Source of the DNA: Alphaproteobacteria bacterium
GTDB lineage: Bacteria; Pseudomonadota; Alphaproteobacteria; Micropepsales; Micropepsaceae
Assembly: GCA_025361185.1 (NCBI GenBank)
Contig: JANYAR010000135.1
Span: forward strand, 1-64,000
Reading direction: 5' to 3'
DNA: 64,000 bases
The notes under the pieces: generated by a model
Database searches by the model: none
Seen by the model: the letters and a program-made list of their open reading frames with translations, nothing else
What the model was told of the DNA's origin: nothing
Part shown: piece by piece, positions 29,784 to 40,983 of the stretch
How positions within the stretch are numbered: position 1 is the first letter of the stretch
How the letters are laid out: each line of letters opens with the position of its first letter
Program-made: the position numbers and the translations under genes

Positions 29784-30323
29784 TTAGCGCGGCGGACCGC
29801 TGTCCTTGCCGTTCTCGTCCACGCCCTGGGTGGTGTTGGGGCCGGTGCCCGCCAGGACCAGCACCGCGGGTTCCTTCTCGCCGGTGCGCGCGCCATCCCA
29901 ATGGATACCCTTCAGCTTGTCGACCGCGACCGTGCCGGCATGGACCGGATAGGTGGTGCGCTCGTCATAGACTTTGCTGGTCGAAGTCCACCACGTGCCG
30001 GACACGACATAGGCGAAGCGTTCATTGTTGTGATAGTGCGGCTTGGAGAAATTGCCCGGATACCAGATGTATTTCACCATGTAAGGGCCGGGCTTGGCGG
30101 GATCGCCATAGAGATAGCACATCTGCATCTTGCCGACGGTGCCGGTGCACTTGATGTCCTTGGGCAGGGTCGCGGTGACGCTGCTCGGATCCGGCGCCGG
30201 CCCGATCGGATCATTAACCGTGGTGCCGACTTTGGGATCGTTCTGCGCCAGCGCGGCAAATCCGGCGGCGCCCAGGCCGGCGCCAACGACTACACCCAGC
30301 GCAATCTTGATCATGGAATGCAT
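29784..30323 (-). CDS. Secreted cupin-domain protein (tandem paralogue of the adjacent gene)
   Basis: KPHYHNNERFAYVVSGTWWTSTSKVYDERTTYPVHAGTVAVDKLKGIHWDGA. Confidence 0.8.
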   Translation of the reverse strand: MHSMIKIALGVVVGAGLGAAGFAALAQNDPKVGTTVNDPIGPAPDPSSVTATLPKDIKCTGTVGKMQMCYLYGDPAKPGPYMVKYIWYPGNFSKPHYHNNERFAYVVSGTWWTSTSKVYDERTTYPVHAGTVAVDKLKGIHWDGARTGEKEPAVLVLAGTGPNTTQGVDENGKDSGPPR

Positions 30324-30438
30324 GTTTTTCTCCCCGTGGAATTATGGACAGGATGATAGGCGCAAGTGTGTGACGCCCGCAACGCATGGCTTTGGGCCGG
30401 GCTTGCCGCCCCGCCTTCGCAATTGCAGCGAAGAACGG

Positions 30439-30660
30439 CTAGGCGCCGCGCTTGCCCGCGAAGACCAAGCCAAGCCCGGCCAGTACCGCGACCGCGCCCG
30501 CGGCGGTGGGAATCCAAATCGTATGGTCTTCCTGGGAATTAATCTGCAGCGGCCCCAGCTTCACCACCGGCTTGGTCTCGGTCCAGCCGACACGGCTGAA
30601 GAACAGGCCGGCAATGCCCAGCACGATTAAAACCACACCCAGCATCGCAATCGGCTTCAT
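30439..30660 (-). CDS. DUF3185-like small two-TM membrane protein
   Basis: MKPIAMLGVVLIVLGIAGLFFSRVGWTETKPVVKLGPLQI...WIPTAAGAVAVLAGLGLVFAGKR. Confidence 0.65.
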   Translation of the reverse strand: MKPIAMLGVVLIVLGIAGLFFSRVGWTETKPVVKLGPLQINSQEDHTIWIPTAAGAVAVLAGLGLVFAGKRGA

Positions 30661-30833
30661 GAATCCCTCCATTACTACAGATGTAACGGCTGGCAGGAAC
30701 CAAGGCTCCCTCGCACCGGATGGGTGCCGCGGCGATGGAACAGAGCCTTGGCGATGCGCCCGCCCCGGCGCCAATCATCAGGACGTTGCAGCCAGCGATA
30801 CAAGGCGGCGCTTCCTGCCGGACAGCGAGACAA

Positions 30834-31421
30834 TCAACTTTCGCGGCTACCGCGATAGAAGATGTGATTGCCGATCTGAGCGGTCTTCTTCAGCGTCGGA
30901 GCCCAGCTCGGCTTCACCCAGTTGGCGTGATAATGGGTGGCGCCGCCGGTGGCATTGCGCAGCGGCGCTTCGCCGGTGAGGATCTGCGCCGCGAGCTGCT
31001 CGGATTTATTCCAGGCGGACGCCTCGCGCGGACGCTGCAGGTCGCCATTGCAGGTGAACGAGAATTGGCAGCCGCGATGGCTGGAGCCCTCATAGACCAC
31101 CGCGCAGATGGAATGACCATAATGGCCCGCATTCATGCGGTGAAACACGACTTCGGCGACCGCCTGCTCACCGATGCGGCCTTCGCCGCGGGCTTCGTAA
31201 TACAGGGCCTCGGACAGGCAGCGATGTTCGGCGACCAACTGAGTCAGTATCATGTCTTGCGCGCTTTGCGGCGCGACAACGGGCGCCGCCGCCGCGGACT
31301 GGGTATTTGGGCGATAGCTCATGGCGGAGCCAAGGGTGGCGCTGACAGTGGCCAAAATAATGGCCAGGGCAGCGAACAGGACGCGGTCGGACCGCGATTG
31401 TGTGTCATTGTGGCGCATCAT
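30834..31421 (-). CDS. Cell wall hydrolase, SleB family
   Basis: CLSEALYYEARGEGRIGEQAVAEVVFHRMNAGHYGHSICAVVYEGSSHRGCQFSFTCNG. Confidence 0.92.
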   Translation of the reverse strand: MMRHNDTQSRSDRVLFAALAIILATVSATLGSAMSYRPNTQSAAAAPVVAPQSAQDMILTQLVAEHRCLSEALYYEARGEGRIGEQAVAEVVFHRMNAGHYGHSICAVVYEGSSHRGCQFSFTCNGDLQRPREASAWNKSEQLAAQILTGEAPLRNATGGATHYHANWVKPSWAPTLKKTAQIGNHIFYRGSRES

Positions 31422-31592
31422 TGTTTCACCTGCGGACAGAAAGGATCTGCCCCGGGATACGCTGCACAGGCCATGCCGCTGGCCGGAATGGCGCAGATCG
31501 GCTATCGCCATGCTTAACGGCGAGATTCGTTGTCACCAATGACACGGCATCGCAATAGATTGCGCCCCGTCTGTCCCACCTGCTTCTTGACG

Positions 31593-33107
31593 TCACGCCA
31601 GATGGGTAATCCGGCGATACGACAGCGCCTCGGCGACATGCGGCTTGGCCACGGTCGCTGCACCGGCCAGGTCAGCGATGGTGCGCGCGACTTTCAAAAC
31701 CCGGTGATAGCCGCGCGCCGACAGCCGCATCCGCTCCGTCGCCTCGGTCAGAAGCTTGCCGCCCGCCGCATCCGGCGTGGCGACCTGATCCAGCAATTCA
31801 CCCTCGGCCTCGGCATTGGTGCGGATGGCATGCGCGGCGAAACGTGTGCGCTGAATCTGGCGTGCCGCCGCCACACGGCCGGCAACCTCGGCGCTGCCTT
31901 CGGCGGGCGGCGGAAGCGTGAGGTCATTGGCCGAAACACTCGCGACTTCCACATGCATGTCGATGCGGTAGAACAAGGGGCCGGAAATGCGCGACTGGTA
32001 GTCGACGGCGCATTTGGGCGCGCGCCCGCACCCCAATGCCGGATCGCCCAGATAACCGCAGCGGCAGGGATTCATCGCCGCCACCAATTGGAAGCGCGCC
32101 GGATAGCGCACATGAGCATTGGCGCGCGCCACCACCGCCTCGCCGGTCTCGATCGGCTGGCGCAGGCTGTCCAGCACGCCGCGCTGAAACTCCGGCAGCT
32201 CGTCCAGGAAAAGCACACCGAGATGTGCCAACGAGACCTCCCCGGGCTTCACTTTCAGTCCGCCGCCTACCAGCGCGGCCATCGAGGCGGAATGATGCGG
32301 ATTGCGAAACGGCCGTGTGCGCGAGATCGTGCCGCCTTCCAAGGCGCCCGCCAGGCTCTGGATCATGGAAATCTCCAGCGCCTCGCGCGCATCCAGCGGA
32401 GGCAGCAGGCCGGGCAGGCGCTGCGCCATCATCGATTTGCCCGCGCCCGGCGGACCGATCATCAGCAAGTTATGTCCGCCGGCAGCCGCGATCTCCAAGG
32501 CGCGCTTGGCGCTTTCCTGGCCTTTGACGTCGCGCAAGTCCGGCGCGGACCTGGCCGCGTCGGCCACCCGCGCCACCGGCGGCGCCAGGACACAGGCGCC
32601 TTTGACATGATTGACCAGCGCGATCAGCGACGGCGTGGCCAGTATCTCCACGGTGCCCGCGAATGCCGCTTCCGAGCCGTTGCCAACGGGACAGATCAGG
32701 CCGCGATTTTGCTCGTTGGCCGCCATGGCCGCGTTCAGCACCCCGGCCACCGGCGTTACCGCCGCATCCAGCGACAATTCTCCCAGCGCCACATAATTGG
32801 CCATCTCGCTGGCCGGCAGCACACCCATCGCTGCCAGAAGCCCCAGCGCGATGGGAAGGTCATAACGCGAGCCTTCCTTGGGAAGATCGGCGGGGGCAAG
32901 ATTGACGGTGATGCGCTTGAAGGGCAGCGCCAGGCCTATCGCCGACAAAGCGGCGCGCACCCGCTCGCGGCTTTCCGCCACCGCTTTGTCGGCCAGTCCT
33001 ACAATATTGAATAGCCCATTGCCGGAATCGCCGATGGCGACCTGCACGTCGACTTCGCGGGCTTCGATGCCTTGAAAGGCAACGGTATAGATGTGCGCGA
33101 CGGTCAT
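31593..33107 (-). CDS. comM: YifB/ComM-family Mg chelatase-like AAA ATPase
   Basis: VAIGDSGNGLFNIVGLADKAVAESRERVRAAL; NLLMIGPPGAGKSMMAQRLPGLLPPL; AAMNPCRCGYLG. Confidence 0.95.
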   Translation of the reverse strand: MTVAHIYTVAFQGIEAREVDVQVAIGDSGNGLFNIVGLADKAVAESRERVRAALSAIGLALPFKRITVNLAPADLPKEGSRYDLPIALGLLAAMGVLPASEMANYVALGELSLDAAVTPVAGVLNAAMAANEQNRGLICPVGNGSEAAFAGTVEILATPSLIALVNHVKGACVLAPPVARVADAARSAPDLRDVKGQESAKRALEIAAAGGHNLLMIGPPGAGKSMMAQRLPGLLPPLDAREALEISMIQSLAGALEGGTISRTRPFRNPHHSASMAALVGGGLKVKPGEVSLAHLGVLFLDELPEFQRGVLDSLRQPIETGEAVVARANAHVRYPARFQLVAAMNPCRCGYLGDPALGCGRAPKCAVDYQSRISGPLFYRIDMHVEVASVSANDLTLPPPAEGSAEVAGRVAAARQIQRTRFAAHAIRTNAEAEGELLDQVATPDAAGGKLLTEATERMRLSARGYHRVLKVARTIADLAGAATVAKPHVAEALSYRRITHLA

Positions 33108-33133
33108 CGAAATCCCGCTGGAAGTCGGGCAGC

Positions 33134-33289
33134 CTAGCGGCGGGCAAACGGATCGCGCAAGCCGCCCATGTGAGCGATCTCGGGCGCGACGCCGACGGCG
33201 CCGCCCAAGCCGAAGGCCGGCATGTCGCCACGCAAGGGGTCTGGCGGGATTTTTCCGCTGGGGTTTCCAGTGTAAGGTGCGTAAAGCAC
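33134..33289 (-). CDS. Candidate unannotated 51-aa small protein or gene remnant upstream of comM
   Basis: GTG-initiated frame VLYAPYTGNPSGKIPPDPLRGDMPAFGLGGAVGVAPEIAHMGGLRDPFARR*; strong G/C third-position bias over the last ~29 codons; below the supplied ORF-track length. Confidence 0.35.
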   Translation of the reverse strand: MLYAPYTGNPSGKIPPDPLRGDMPAFGLGGAVGVAPEIAHMGGLRDPFARR

Positions 33290-33349
33290 AGTGCCAAACG
33301 GCACGACAGTACAAATTGTCAGCCGCCTTTAATCTCGGAGGCACCAGCA

Positions 33350-34285
33350 ATGGGAATGAAACGTTTCACCGTCCTGCTGGCGGTCCTGGCGCCGGGGCTA
33401 ATCCTTGCCGCCACCGTTTCGGCGCAACAACAGACGGCGCCCCCGCCGCAGACCGCAGCGGTCGAGAACGTGATCGTTACCGCTGCGAAACTGCGGCCCG
33501 AAAAGGCGCTCGACAATTTCATCATCGCCCATGCCGCGCCCTCGCCGCTGCTGGGCAAGATCGCCCGATGGAAGACGGGCATTTGCCCCATCACTATCGG
33601 CCTGACGCCCAAACTCAATCTGTATGTCACGCAGCGCATCATCCGGGTGGCGATGATGGCCGGGGCCCCGCTGGATTCAAACGAGCCTTGCCGGCCCAAT
33701 GTCTCGGTTCTGGCGACGTCGCGGCCGCAGGAGGTGCTGGACTTGCTGCGCACCAAGCATGGAGCCTTGCTGGGCTATCATTATCTGTCGCAAGCCAAGG
33801 ATATCGCCACCATGCGCTTTCCGATCCAGGCCTGCTATAGCACCGCGACCGAGGACTTCTGGGGCTTCATACAGGCCGACGAGCCGGGCCTGCATTTCGG
33901 CAAGATCGTACCCAAGGTCGAGGGCATGAACAGCATCCTGCATGTGAGCGGCTTTCACGGGAATGATGGCCTGAAAAGCCAGTTCGCCACCGCTATCATT
34001 ATCGTGGACACACGAAAGATCGACGGCCAGGAGATCGGGCCGCTTTCCGACTACATCGCCATGCTCGCGCTGTCCCAGGTGAAATCCTATGAGGCCTGCG
34101 AGAACCTGCCGTCCATCACCAATCTGATGGCGTCCAGCTGCGGGGGCGATGCCAAGCCGAACACGCTCACCGATATCGATGTCGCGTATCTGCGCGGCCT
34201 CTACAAGATGAGCGCGGGCAGCACGTTCATCGGGGAGCGCGGCTCCATCGCCTATGAGATGAAAAAGGATCTAGGCGGCTATTAG
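33350..34285 (+). CDS. Secreted protein of unknown function
   Basis: Signal peptide RFTVLLAVLAPGLILAATVSAQ; no family recognised. Confidence 0.7.
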   Translation: MGMKRFTVLLAVLAPGLILAATVSAQQQTAPPPQTAAVENVIVTAAKLRPEKALDNFIIAHAAPSPLLGKIARWKTGICPITIGLTPKLNLYVTQRIIRVAMMAGAPLDSNEPCRPNVSVLATSRPQEVLDLLRTKHGALLGYHYLSQAKDIATMRFPIQACYSTATEDFWGFIQADEPGLHFGKIVPKVEGMNSILHVSGFHGNDGLKSQFATAIIIVDTRKIDGQEIGPLSDYIAMLALSQVKSYEACENLPSITNLMASSCGGDAKPNTLTDIDVAYLRGLYKMSAGSTFIGERGSIAYEMKKDLGGY

Positions 34286-34288
34286 CGC

Positions 34289-35719
<1,431 letters not shown>

Positions 35720-35769
35720 ATAGTGTAAAAATAGCCAGGCCAACAACCCCCGCCTATAACAGTGCTGCG

Positions 35770-36081
35770 ATGCAAAATGACGCTCCCCTGAAGACAGCTC
35801 AATCCTGCGGTTCCATGACGGAATTGCGGACGGCGATCGACACACTGGATGCCCGCCTGGTGGCGCTGCTGGCGGTACGCCAGGCCTATATCGAGCGGGC
35901 GGCCGCGCTCAAGACCGGCCGCGACCAGGTGCGCGATCCCGAGCGGATTGAAGAGGTGGTGGCCAAGGTGATCGCGGAAGGGCGAAAGGCGGGCTTGAGC
36001 GCCGAAATCGCGGAGCCTGTGTGGCGCACGCTGATCGAAGCCTCAATCAGGCACGAATTCGAAGCGTTTGATAAGAGATAA
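35770..36081 (+). CDS. Chorismate mutase (AroQ type)
   Basis: LRTAIDTLDARLVALLAVRQAYIERAAALKTGRDQVRDPERIEEVVAKV. Confidence 0.9.
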   Translation: MQNDAPLKTAQSCGSMTELRTAIDTLDARLVALLAVRQAYIERAAALKTGRDQVRDPERIEEVVAKVIAEGRKAGLSAEIAEPVWRTLIEASIRHEFEAFDKR

Positions 36082-36140
36082 GCCCTGGCGTTATTATTTA
36101 ATCGACCGGTCTGGCTCACCCGGTTTCCCGCAAGGGCTAG

Positions 36141-36171
36141 GGCGGAGCGTTACAGAGAGCCGCGCTCCGCC
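36141..36171. terminator. Hairpin between convergent genes, likely bidirectional terminator
   Basis: GGCGGAGCG (36141-36149)/CGCTCCGCC (36163-36171), perfect 9-bp stem. Confidence 0.5.
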
Positions 36172-36190
36172 TGACTTTGTAAAGCGTCGC

Positions 36191-36535
36191 TCAGGCCGCT
36201 ATATACTCTTCGATAAAGGCCTGCACAGCTTCGCCTTCGACGCGCAGCGCCTCGATCACCTCGACCGCCCGGTCAGGGCAGGTGGCGGGGTCCACCGGCT
36301 CGGCGGCGGCTGCCGCATCGCCCATGGCAAAGGCGCCCACGCCGCGCGCGGCGCCTTTCAGGGTATGGGTGACTTCGCGCCATTTGCGTCCGTCGCGCTG
36401 CTCCAGGACGCCGAGCAACTGCTCCACCATGTCGCCCAGCTGGCCATTGAACAGGCGCAGGATCTCGGTGTTCAGGGTCTTGTCGCCGCCGGTATAGCGG
36501 GCCAGGTGGGTCAGATCGACGGGTGTACCGGACAT
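36191..36535 (-). CDS. Hpt (histidine phosphotransfer) domain protein
   Basis: EILRLFNGQLGDMVEQLLGVLEQRDGRKWREVTHTLKGAARGVGAFAMGDAAAAAE; HTLKG Hpt motif. Confidence 0.88.
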   Translation of the reverse strand: MSGTPVDLTHLARYTGGDKTLNTEILRLFNGQLGDMVEQLLGVLEQRDGRKWREVTHTLKGAARGVGAFAMGDAAAAAEPVDPATCPDRAVEVIEALRVEGEAVQAFIEEYIAA

Positions 36536-36655
36536 GGCGGGAAATTCCGAAAAGGCCCGGTAATCCTGCCCCCACGGCGGCTAAGGCCGCGTTAATGCGG
36601 TGCAACTAAAATGGCTTGGCAATGCTCGTCAGCCCGGAAAAATAATGCTTAAGTT

Positions 36656-38761
36656 ATGCGGGGACGGGCAAAAACTGACAGGCTGACAGCAATGGCCAGG
36701 ACATTTGGACACAGTGTTTCGCTGGAAAAGCCCCAGACGGCTAATCAGGCGACCAATAGTGCCCCGAACACTTCAAGCGCCCCGGCTGCCCCCATTCCCC
36801 GGCTGCGTCCCAGCCGCTTTGGCGCCGTCGTCCTGGTGGTGGCGGTGGTGTTGGCATTGTTCTGGATCGGTGTCGGCGGCGCCTTCCTTTGGGGCTATCT
36901 GGGGCCCCAGGGCCTGGCCGCCCTCGACCCGGCGCGCAAGGCACTGGCCGCGGCCGGCGTGTTTCTGCCTCCCTTCCTGTTTCTGGCCATGGCCACGGCA
37001 CTCGCCCGCAGCGTTGCCATGAGCGATGCCACCAAGGTGCTGCTGGCCGCCAGCGACCGGCTGTTTGCCGCCGACGATGTGGCCGCCAACAACGCTGCAC
37101 GGCTGGCGCGTGTGGTGCGTCGCGAACTGGACGGTCTCAACACCGGACTGGATGTGGCCTTCCAGCGCATGCGCACTTTGGAAGCGGTGCTGGAAAAACA
37201 GATTTCGACCCTGGACGATGCGGGCGCGCGCGCCCAGGTGCGCAGCGAGACCATCGCCGCCCGTCTTCAAAAGGAAAACACGCGCATCGAAAGCCTGGGC
37301 GATCATCTTACCGAGGCGGCGGGCCGCGCTGGCGAAAGCGTGGCGGGCCGCGCAGCCCAACTCAAGGCGACCATGGAATCGGCGGAAGGCACGCTGAAGA
37401 TGGCGACCCAGTCGCTGGACGTGCAGGCGGCGGGATTTCGCGCCGCGATCACGGCGGCGTCGGAAGCGCCGCTTCAGGCCGCCAAGTCGCTGGAAGCGCA
37501 AGCCGCCAAGATCTCGGAAGTTTCCGATGCCGCCATGGGCCGCGCCGAATTCGTGCTGGCGCGTCACGAAAAGCATCGTGGCCAGATGAACGAGTTGCTG
37601 GCGAAGCTGACAGAAGAAAGCGATAAATTCGAAAGCGTGCTGTCGCAACAGCGCAGCGGCATGCAGCACGCGATCGAAACCCTGGGCGGGGAGACCGGCA
37701 AGTTTGAAGTCGTCGCCACCGATGCGGAACAGCGCCTCGAACAGATCATGACCAGTGCGGTCGGTCACGCCCAGCAATTGACCGACGCCTTTGCGCACGA
37801 AGCCGACCGATTGAAGGAAGCGGGCGAAAGCGCCGGCACCATGCTGGCAAGCCTGTCGGCGGCCCTGACCGATGCCAGCGTCGGCGCCCAGACCCTGATC
37901 GGGGAAAGCGCCGCCCAGGCCAAGCACGACGCCCGCCTGCTGGTGGGCGAGGCGATGGCGGAATGCGAGCGGCTGCTGCGCGCCAGCGGTGAGATGAGCG
38001 CTGAAGCCAGCAAGATCCGCAACCTGCTGGCCGACACCACCCGCGACATGGAAAAGCATTTGATCCGCCTGCCGGGCCTGGCCGAGGAAGAAGCCCGCCG
38101 GGTGCGCCAGATGATGGTGACGGAGACCGAGATCATTCTGGATCTGTCGGCCCGCACGATGTCCACCCTGCATGCGCGTTCCACCGGCAAGCTCACCGCG
38201 CCGGACATGGGCGGGCCGATGAAGCCGCCGGCTGAAGCCGAAGCCGAGGGCCTCAAGGGATTGGCGCGCAAGCTGACGGCGCGCAAGCCCTCCGAGCGCG
38301 GCCGTGGCGAAGCCAAGAACTGGGAGATGAAAACCCTGCTGGCGGCGGCGGAACAGGACAGCGGCATCCGCGTCACCAAATCCGACAGGATGGGATTGGA
38401 TACTGCCGCCACCTTGGGCGCGCTGGAGCTGGCCCTGTCCGACATGGCGATCGATTTGTCGGCGCTGGACAGTGCGCAGCCTGTCGACGAGGACTGGAAG
38501 CGTTATCTGGCGGGCGACCGCGCGGTGTTCGCGCGCCGGCTGGCGGCGGCGATCGACGAACAGGCGGTGGACCGCGTTACCACACTCTATCGCGACGACA
38601 AAAGGTTCCATGACGCCGCCGACACCTATCTGGCGGAGTTCGAGAAACTGCTGACGCGGGCGCGCGAAGGCGATGGTGGCGGGCTTTTGACCTCGACCCT
38701 GCTGTCGGCGGACACCGGCAAGGTGTATCTGGCCATTGCCTATGCGCTAGGACGTTTGTGA
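36656..38761 (+). CDS. Large membrane-anchored coiled-coil protein, function unknown (start possibly 36692)
   Basis: Two TM segments (about aa 55-130 of the ORF), then Ala/Glu-rich helical repeats; no catalytic motif seen. Confidence 0.75.
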   Translation: MRGRAKTDRLTAMARTFGHSVSLEKPQTANQATNSAPNTSSAPAAPIPRLRPSRFGAVVLVVAVVLALFWIGVGGAFLWGYLGPQGLAALDPARKALAAAGVFLPPFLFLAMATALARSVAMSDATKVLLAASDRLFAADDVAANNAARLARVVRRELDGLNTGLDVAFQRMRTLEAVLEKQISTLDDAGARAQVRSETIAARLQKENTRIESLGDHLTEAAGRAGESVAGRAAQLKATMESAEGTLKMATQSLDVQAAGFRAAITAASEAPLQAAKSLEAQAAKISEVSDAAMGRAEFVLARHEKHRGQMNELLAKLTEESDKFESVLSQQRSGMQHAIETLGGETGKFEVVATDAEQRLEQIMTSAVGHAQQLTDAFAHEADRLKEAGESAGTMLASLSAALTDASVGAQTLIGESAAQAKHDARLLVGEAMAECERLLRASGEMSAEASKIRNLLADTTRDMEKHLIRLPGLAEEEARRVRQMMVTETEIILDLSARTMSTLHARSTGKLTAPDMGGPMKPPAEAEAEGLKGLARKLTARKPSERGRGEAKNWEMKTLLAAAEQDSGIRVTKSDRMGLDTAATLGALELALSDMAIDLSALDSAQPVDEDWKRYLAGDRAVFARRLAAAIDEQAVDRVTTLYRDDKRFHDAADTYLAEFEKLLTRAREGDGGGLLTSTLLSADTGKVYLAIAYALGRL

Positions 38762-40045
38762 TCGTCTGAGTCGCGCCGCATAAAATCCGTCCATGCCGCC
38801 CTTGTCGCTGAAGTGACAGGGCAGGGTGCGCAGATCGCCATCTTGTGTGATCCATTCGGTGTGGCCGAAAACGTCCTCAGTCGTGACGGGCATGCGCGTG
38901 AAATCGGGATGCGCCGACAGGAACGCCGCGATCTGCTCCTCGCCTTCCTCGCGTTCCAAGGAGCAGACGGCGAAAACCAGAACACCGCCGGGCTCGACCA
39001 TGGCCGCACCGGCTTCCAGAATTTCATAGGCCGCAGCGGCGGAAACCGTGACATCGGCGGCGCCCTTGATCCAGGGCAGGTCGGGATGGCGGCGGATGGT
39101 GCCCGTGGCGGTGCAGGGCGCATCCACCAGCACAAAGGGTGCGCGGGTTTGATAATCGCGCGCATCGCTCTGCACGATTTCGGCGGCGAGTTGGGTGCGG
39201 TCCAGATTTTCGCGGATACGCGCCGCCCGCGCCGCGTCGATTTCCACTGCGATGACGTTCGCGCCGCGCGCCGCCAGCTGCATGGTCTTGCCGCCCGGCG
39301 CGGCGCAAAGGTCGATCACCGTCTTGCCCGCGACATCGCCCAGCAGCAGGGCGGGCAGACTGGCGGCGGCGTCCTGCACCCACCAATCACCTTGGGCAAA
39401 ACCAGAAAGCTCTTCGATGCGGCCAGGATCGCTCAGCCGCCGCACAGTACCGAACAAGGCCTCGCTGGGCGGAAACGCCGCGTCCGGGGATTTCAGGATA
39501 ATGTCGACCGGGGCTGCATGCTGATGGGCGCGCGCGATCAGTCGCGCCGTGCCCGCGTCATACTGCGCCGTCCAGCGCGTCCACAGCCAATCGGGCGTGG
39601 ACAGGCGCTCGCGGTCCAACCCCGACAGAACCGCTTCGCCTTCCTTGGCAACCTTGCGCAATACCGCGTTGATCAGCGGCTTGAAGTGCATCGCCTTGGT
39701 ATCTTTCGCCGCCAGTGCGTTGGCGGCATCCACCGCGGCATGGGGCGCGACCTTCAGGATCAGCAGCTCGCAGGCCCCCAGCAGCAATATCTCGCTGGCC
39801 GCGCCCGCCTTGTGCGGCGCCAGGGGCTTGGCGACGAATTTGCGCAGCACCGCGTCCAGCGCGCCCATATGGCGCAAGGCCTCGCTGACCAGGGCGCGGG
39901 CGAAACCGGCGTCGCGTGTTTCAAGCCCCGCAAGCTGGTCCAGCCCTGCATCCAGCGGCCGGCGCTTTTGCAGAACGCCGGAAAGAATGGCGAGCGCCGC
40001 GCGCCGCGCCGCCAGTCCCTTAGCGACAAGTCCCGTGTCAGTCAT
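38747..40045 (-). CDS. rsmB: 16S rRNA (cytosine-C5)-methyltransferase RsmB/NOL1 family
   Basis: VIDLCAAPGGKTMQLAARGANVIAVEID; VDAPCTATGTIRRHPDLPW. Confidence 0.93.
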   Translation of the reverse strand: MTDTGLVAKGLAARRAALAILSGVLQKRRPLDAGLDQLAGLETRDAGFARALVSEALRHMGALDAVLRKFVAKPLAPHKAGAASEILLLGACELLILKVAPHAAVDAANALAAKDTKAMHFKPLINAVLRKVAKEGEAVLSGLDRERLSTPDWLWTRWTAQYDAGTARLIARAHQHAAPVDIILKSPDAAFPPSEALFGTVRRLSDPGRIEELSGFAQGDWWVQDAAASLPALLLGDVAGKTVIDLCAAPGGKTMQLAARGANVIAVEIDAARAARIRENLDRTQLAAEIVQSDARDYQTRAPFVLVDAPCTATGTIRRHPDLPWIKGAADVTVSAAAAYEILEAGAAMVEPGGVLVFAVCSLEREEGEEQIAAFLSAHPDFTRMPVTTEDVFGHTEWITQDGDLRTLPCHFSDKGGMDGFYAARLRRSQTS

Positions 40046-40147
40046 CGCGTCTGTTTAGAGCAAGGCCGCCGCCAGCCAAAGGCCCCTTGCGGGCGGGCGC
40101 CTGGGGGCATTATCTGCGGCTTCCACATGCCAGCGCGGGGGCAGGCC

Positions 40148-40900
40148 ATGACGGCGTTTGATCTGACGGGAAAGGTCGCTCTGGTGACGGGCGGCAATGG
40201 CGGCATCGGGCTGGGCATGGCCAAGGGGCTCGTCGATGCCGGGGCACTGGTGATGGTCGCGGGCCGCGATGCTGAAAAGAATCGGCGCGCGGTCGAAGGC
40301 CTGGGTGCCGGCGCCGATGCGATTGTGGTGGACATGGCGCAGGACAATGGCGGAAGGGACGCGGTGGCCGCGGCGGTCAAGAAATTCGGCCGCCTGGACA
40401 TCGTGGTGAACAATGCCGGCATCAACATTCGCAAGTCACCACAGGACTATTCTCTTGAGGAATGGCACAGCGTGCTGAATATCAACTTGACCAGCATGTT
40501 CGTCTGCTGCCAGGCTGCCTATCCGCACTTGCGCGCGCGCGGCGGCAAGATCATCAACATCGGCTCCATGATGTCCATTTTCGGCGCGTCCTTTGCCGCG
40601 CCCTATGGCGCCAGCAAGGGCGCGGTGGTGCAGCTGACCAAGTCGCTGGCCGCCGCCTGGGCCGCCGACAATATCCAGGTCAATGCCGTGCTGCCCGGCT
40701 GGATTGACACCGAGCTGACCAAGGGCGCGCGCGAACAGGTCCAGGGACTGCATGAAAAGGTGCTGGCGCGCACCCCAGCCGGGCGCTGGGGTCTGCCCGA
40801 TGACATGGCCGGGATCGCCGTGTTCCTGGCCAGCCACGCGTCGGACTTCATCACCGGCACGGCTATCCCGGTCGATGGCGGTTACGCGGCACAGGGGTGA
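40148..40900 (+). CDS. SDR family oxidoreductase
   Basis: GKVALVTGGNGGIGLGMAKGLVDAGALVMVAGRD; NNAGIN; YGASKGAVVQLTKSLA. Confidence 0.94.
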   Translation: MTAFDLTGKVALVTGGNGGIGLGMAKGLVDAGALVMVAGRDAEKNRRAVEGLGAGADAIVVDMAQDNGGRDAVAAAVKKFGRLDIVVNNAGINIRKSPQDYSLEEWHSVLNINLTSMFVCCQAAYPHLRARGGKIINIGSMMSIFGASFAAPYGASKGAVVQLTKSLAAAWAADNIQVNAVLPGWIDTELTKGAREQVQGLHEKVLARTPAGRWGLPDDMAGIAVFLASHASDFITGTAIPVDGGYAAQG

Positions 40901-40983
40901 GGAGCGGTTCGCCGTAGGCGAACGAAATGGTCCAGTGGACCATTTCGAGCGACGAACGCCGCGAGCTTAGGCGAGCGGCCGGA
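40895..40983 (+). repeat. Intergenic repeat family A, copy A3 (second partial right-end unit at about 41019-41048)
   Basis: GGGTGAGGAGCGGTTCGCCGTAGGCGAACGAAATGGTCCAGTGGACCATTTCGAGCGACGAACGCCGCGAGCTTAGGCGAGCGGCCGG. Confidence 0.9.

Noticed and set aside
36773-38611. 612-aa minus-strand ORF opposite the coiled-coil protein
   Set aside because: Antisense open frame expected with high GC3; composition (RRR/HRHHQ) is non-protein-like and no RBS was evident
38813-40147. N-terminal 445 aa of the 695-aa plus-strand ORF ending in the SDR
   Set aside because: This part is antisense to rsmB; the true SDR starts at ATG 40148 with its VTGGNGGIG motif
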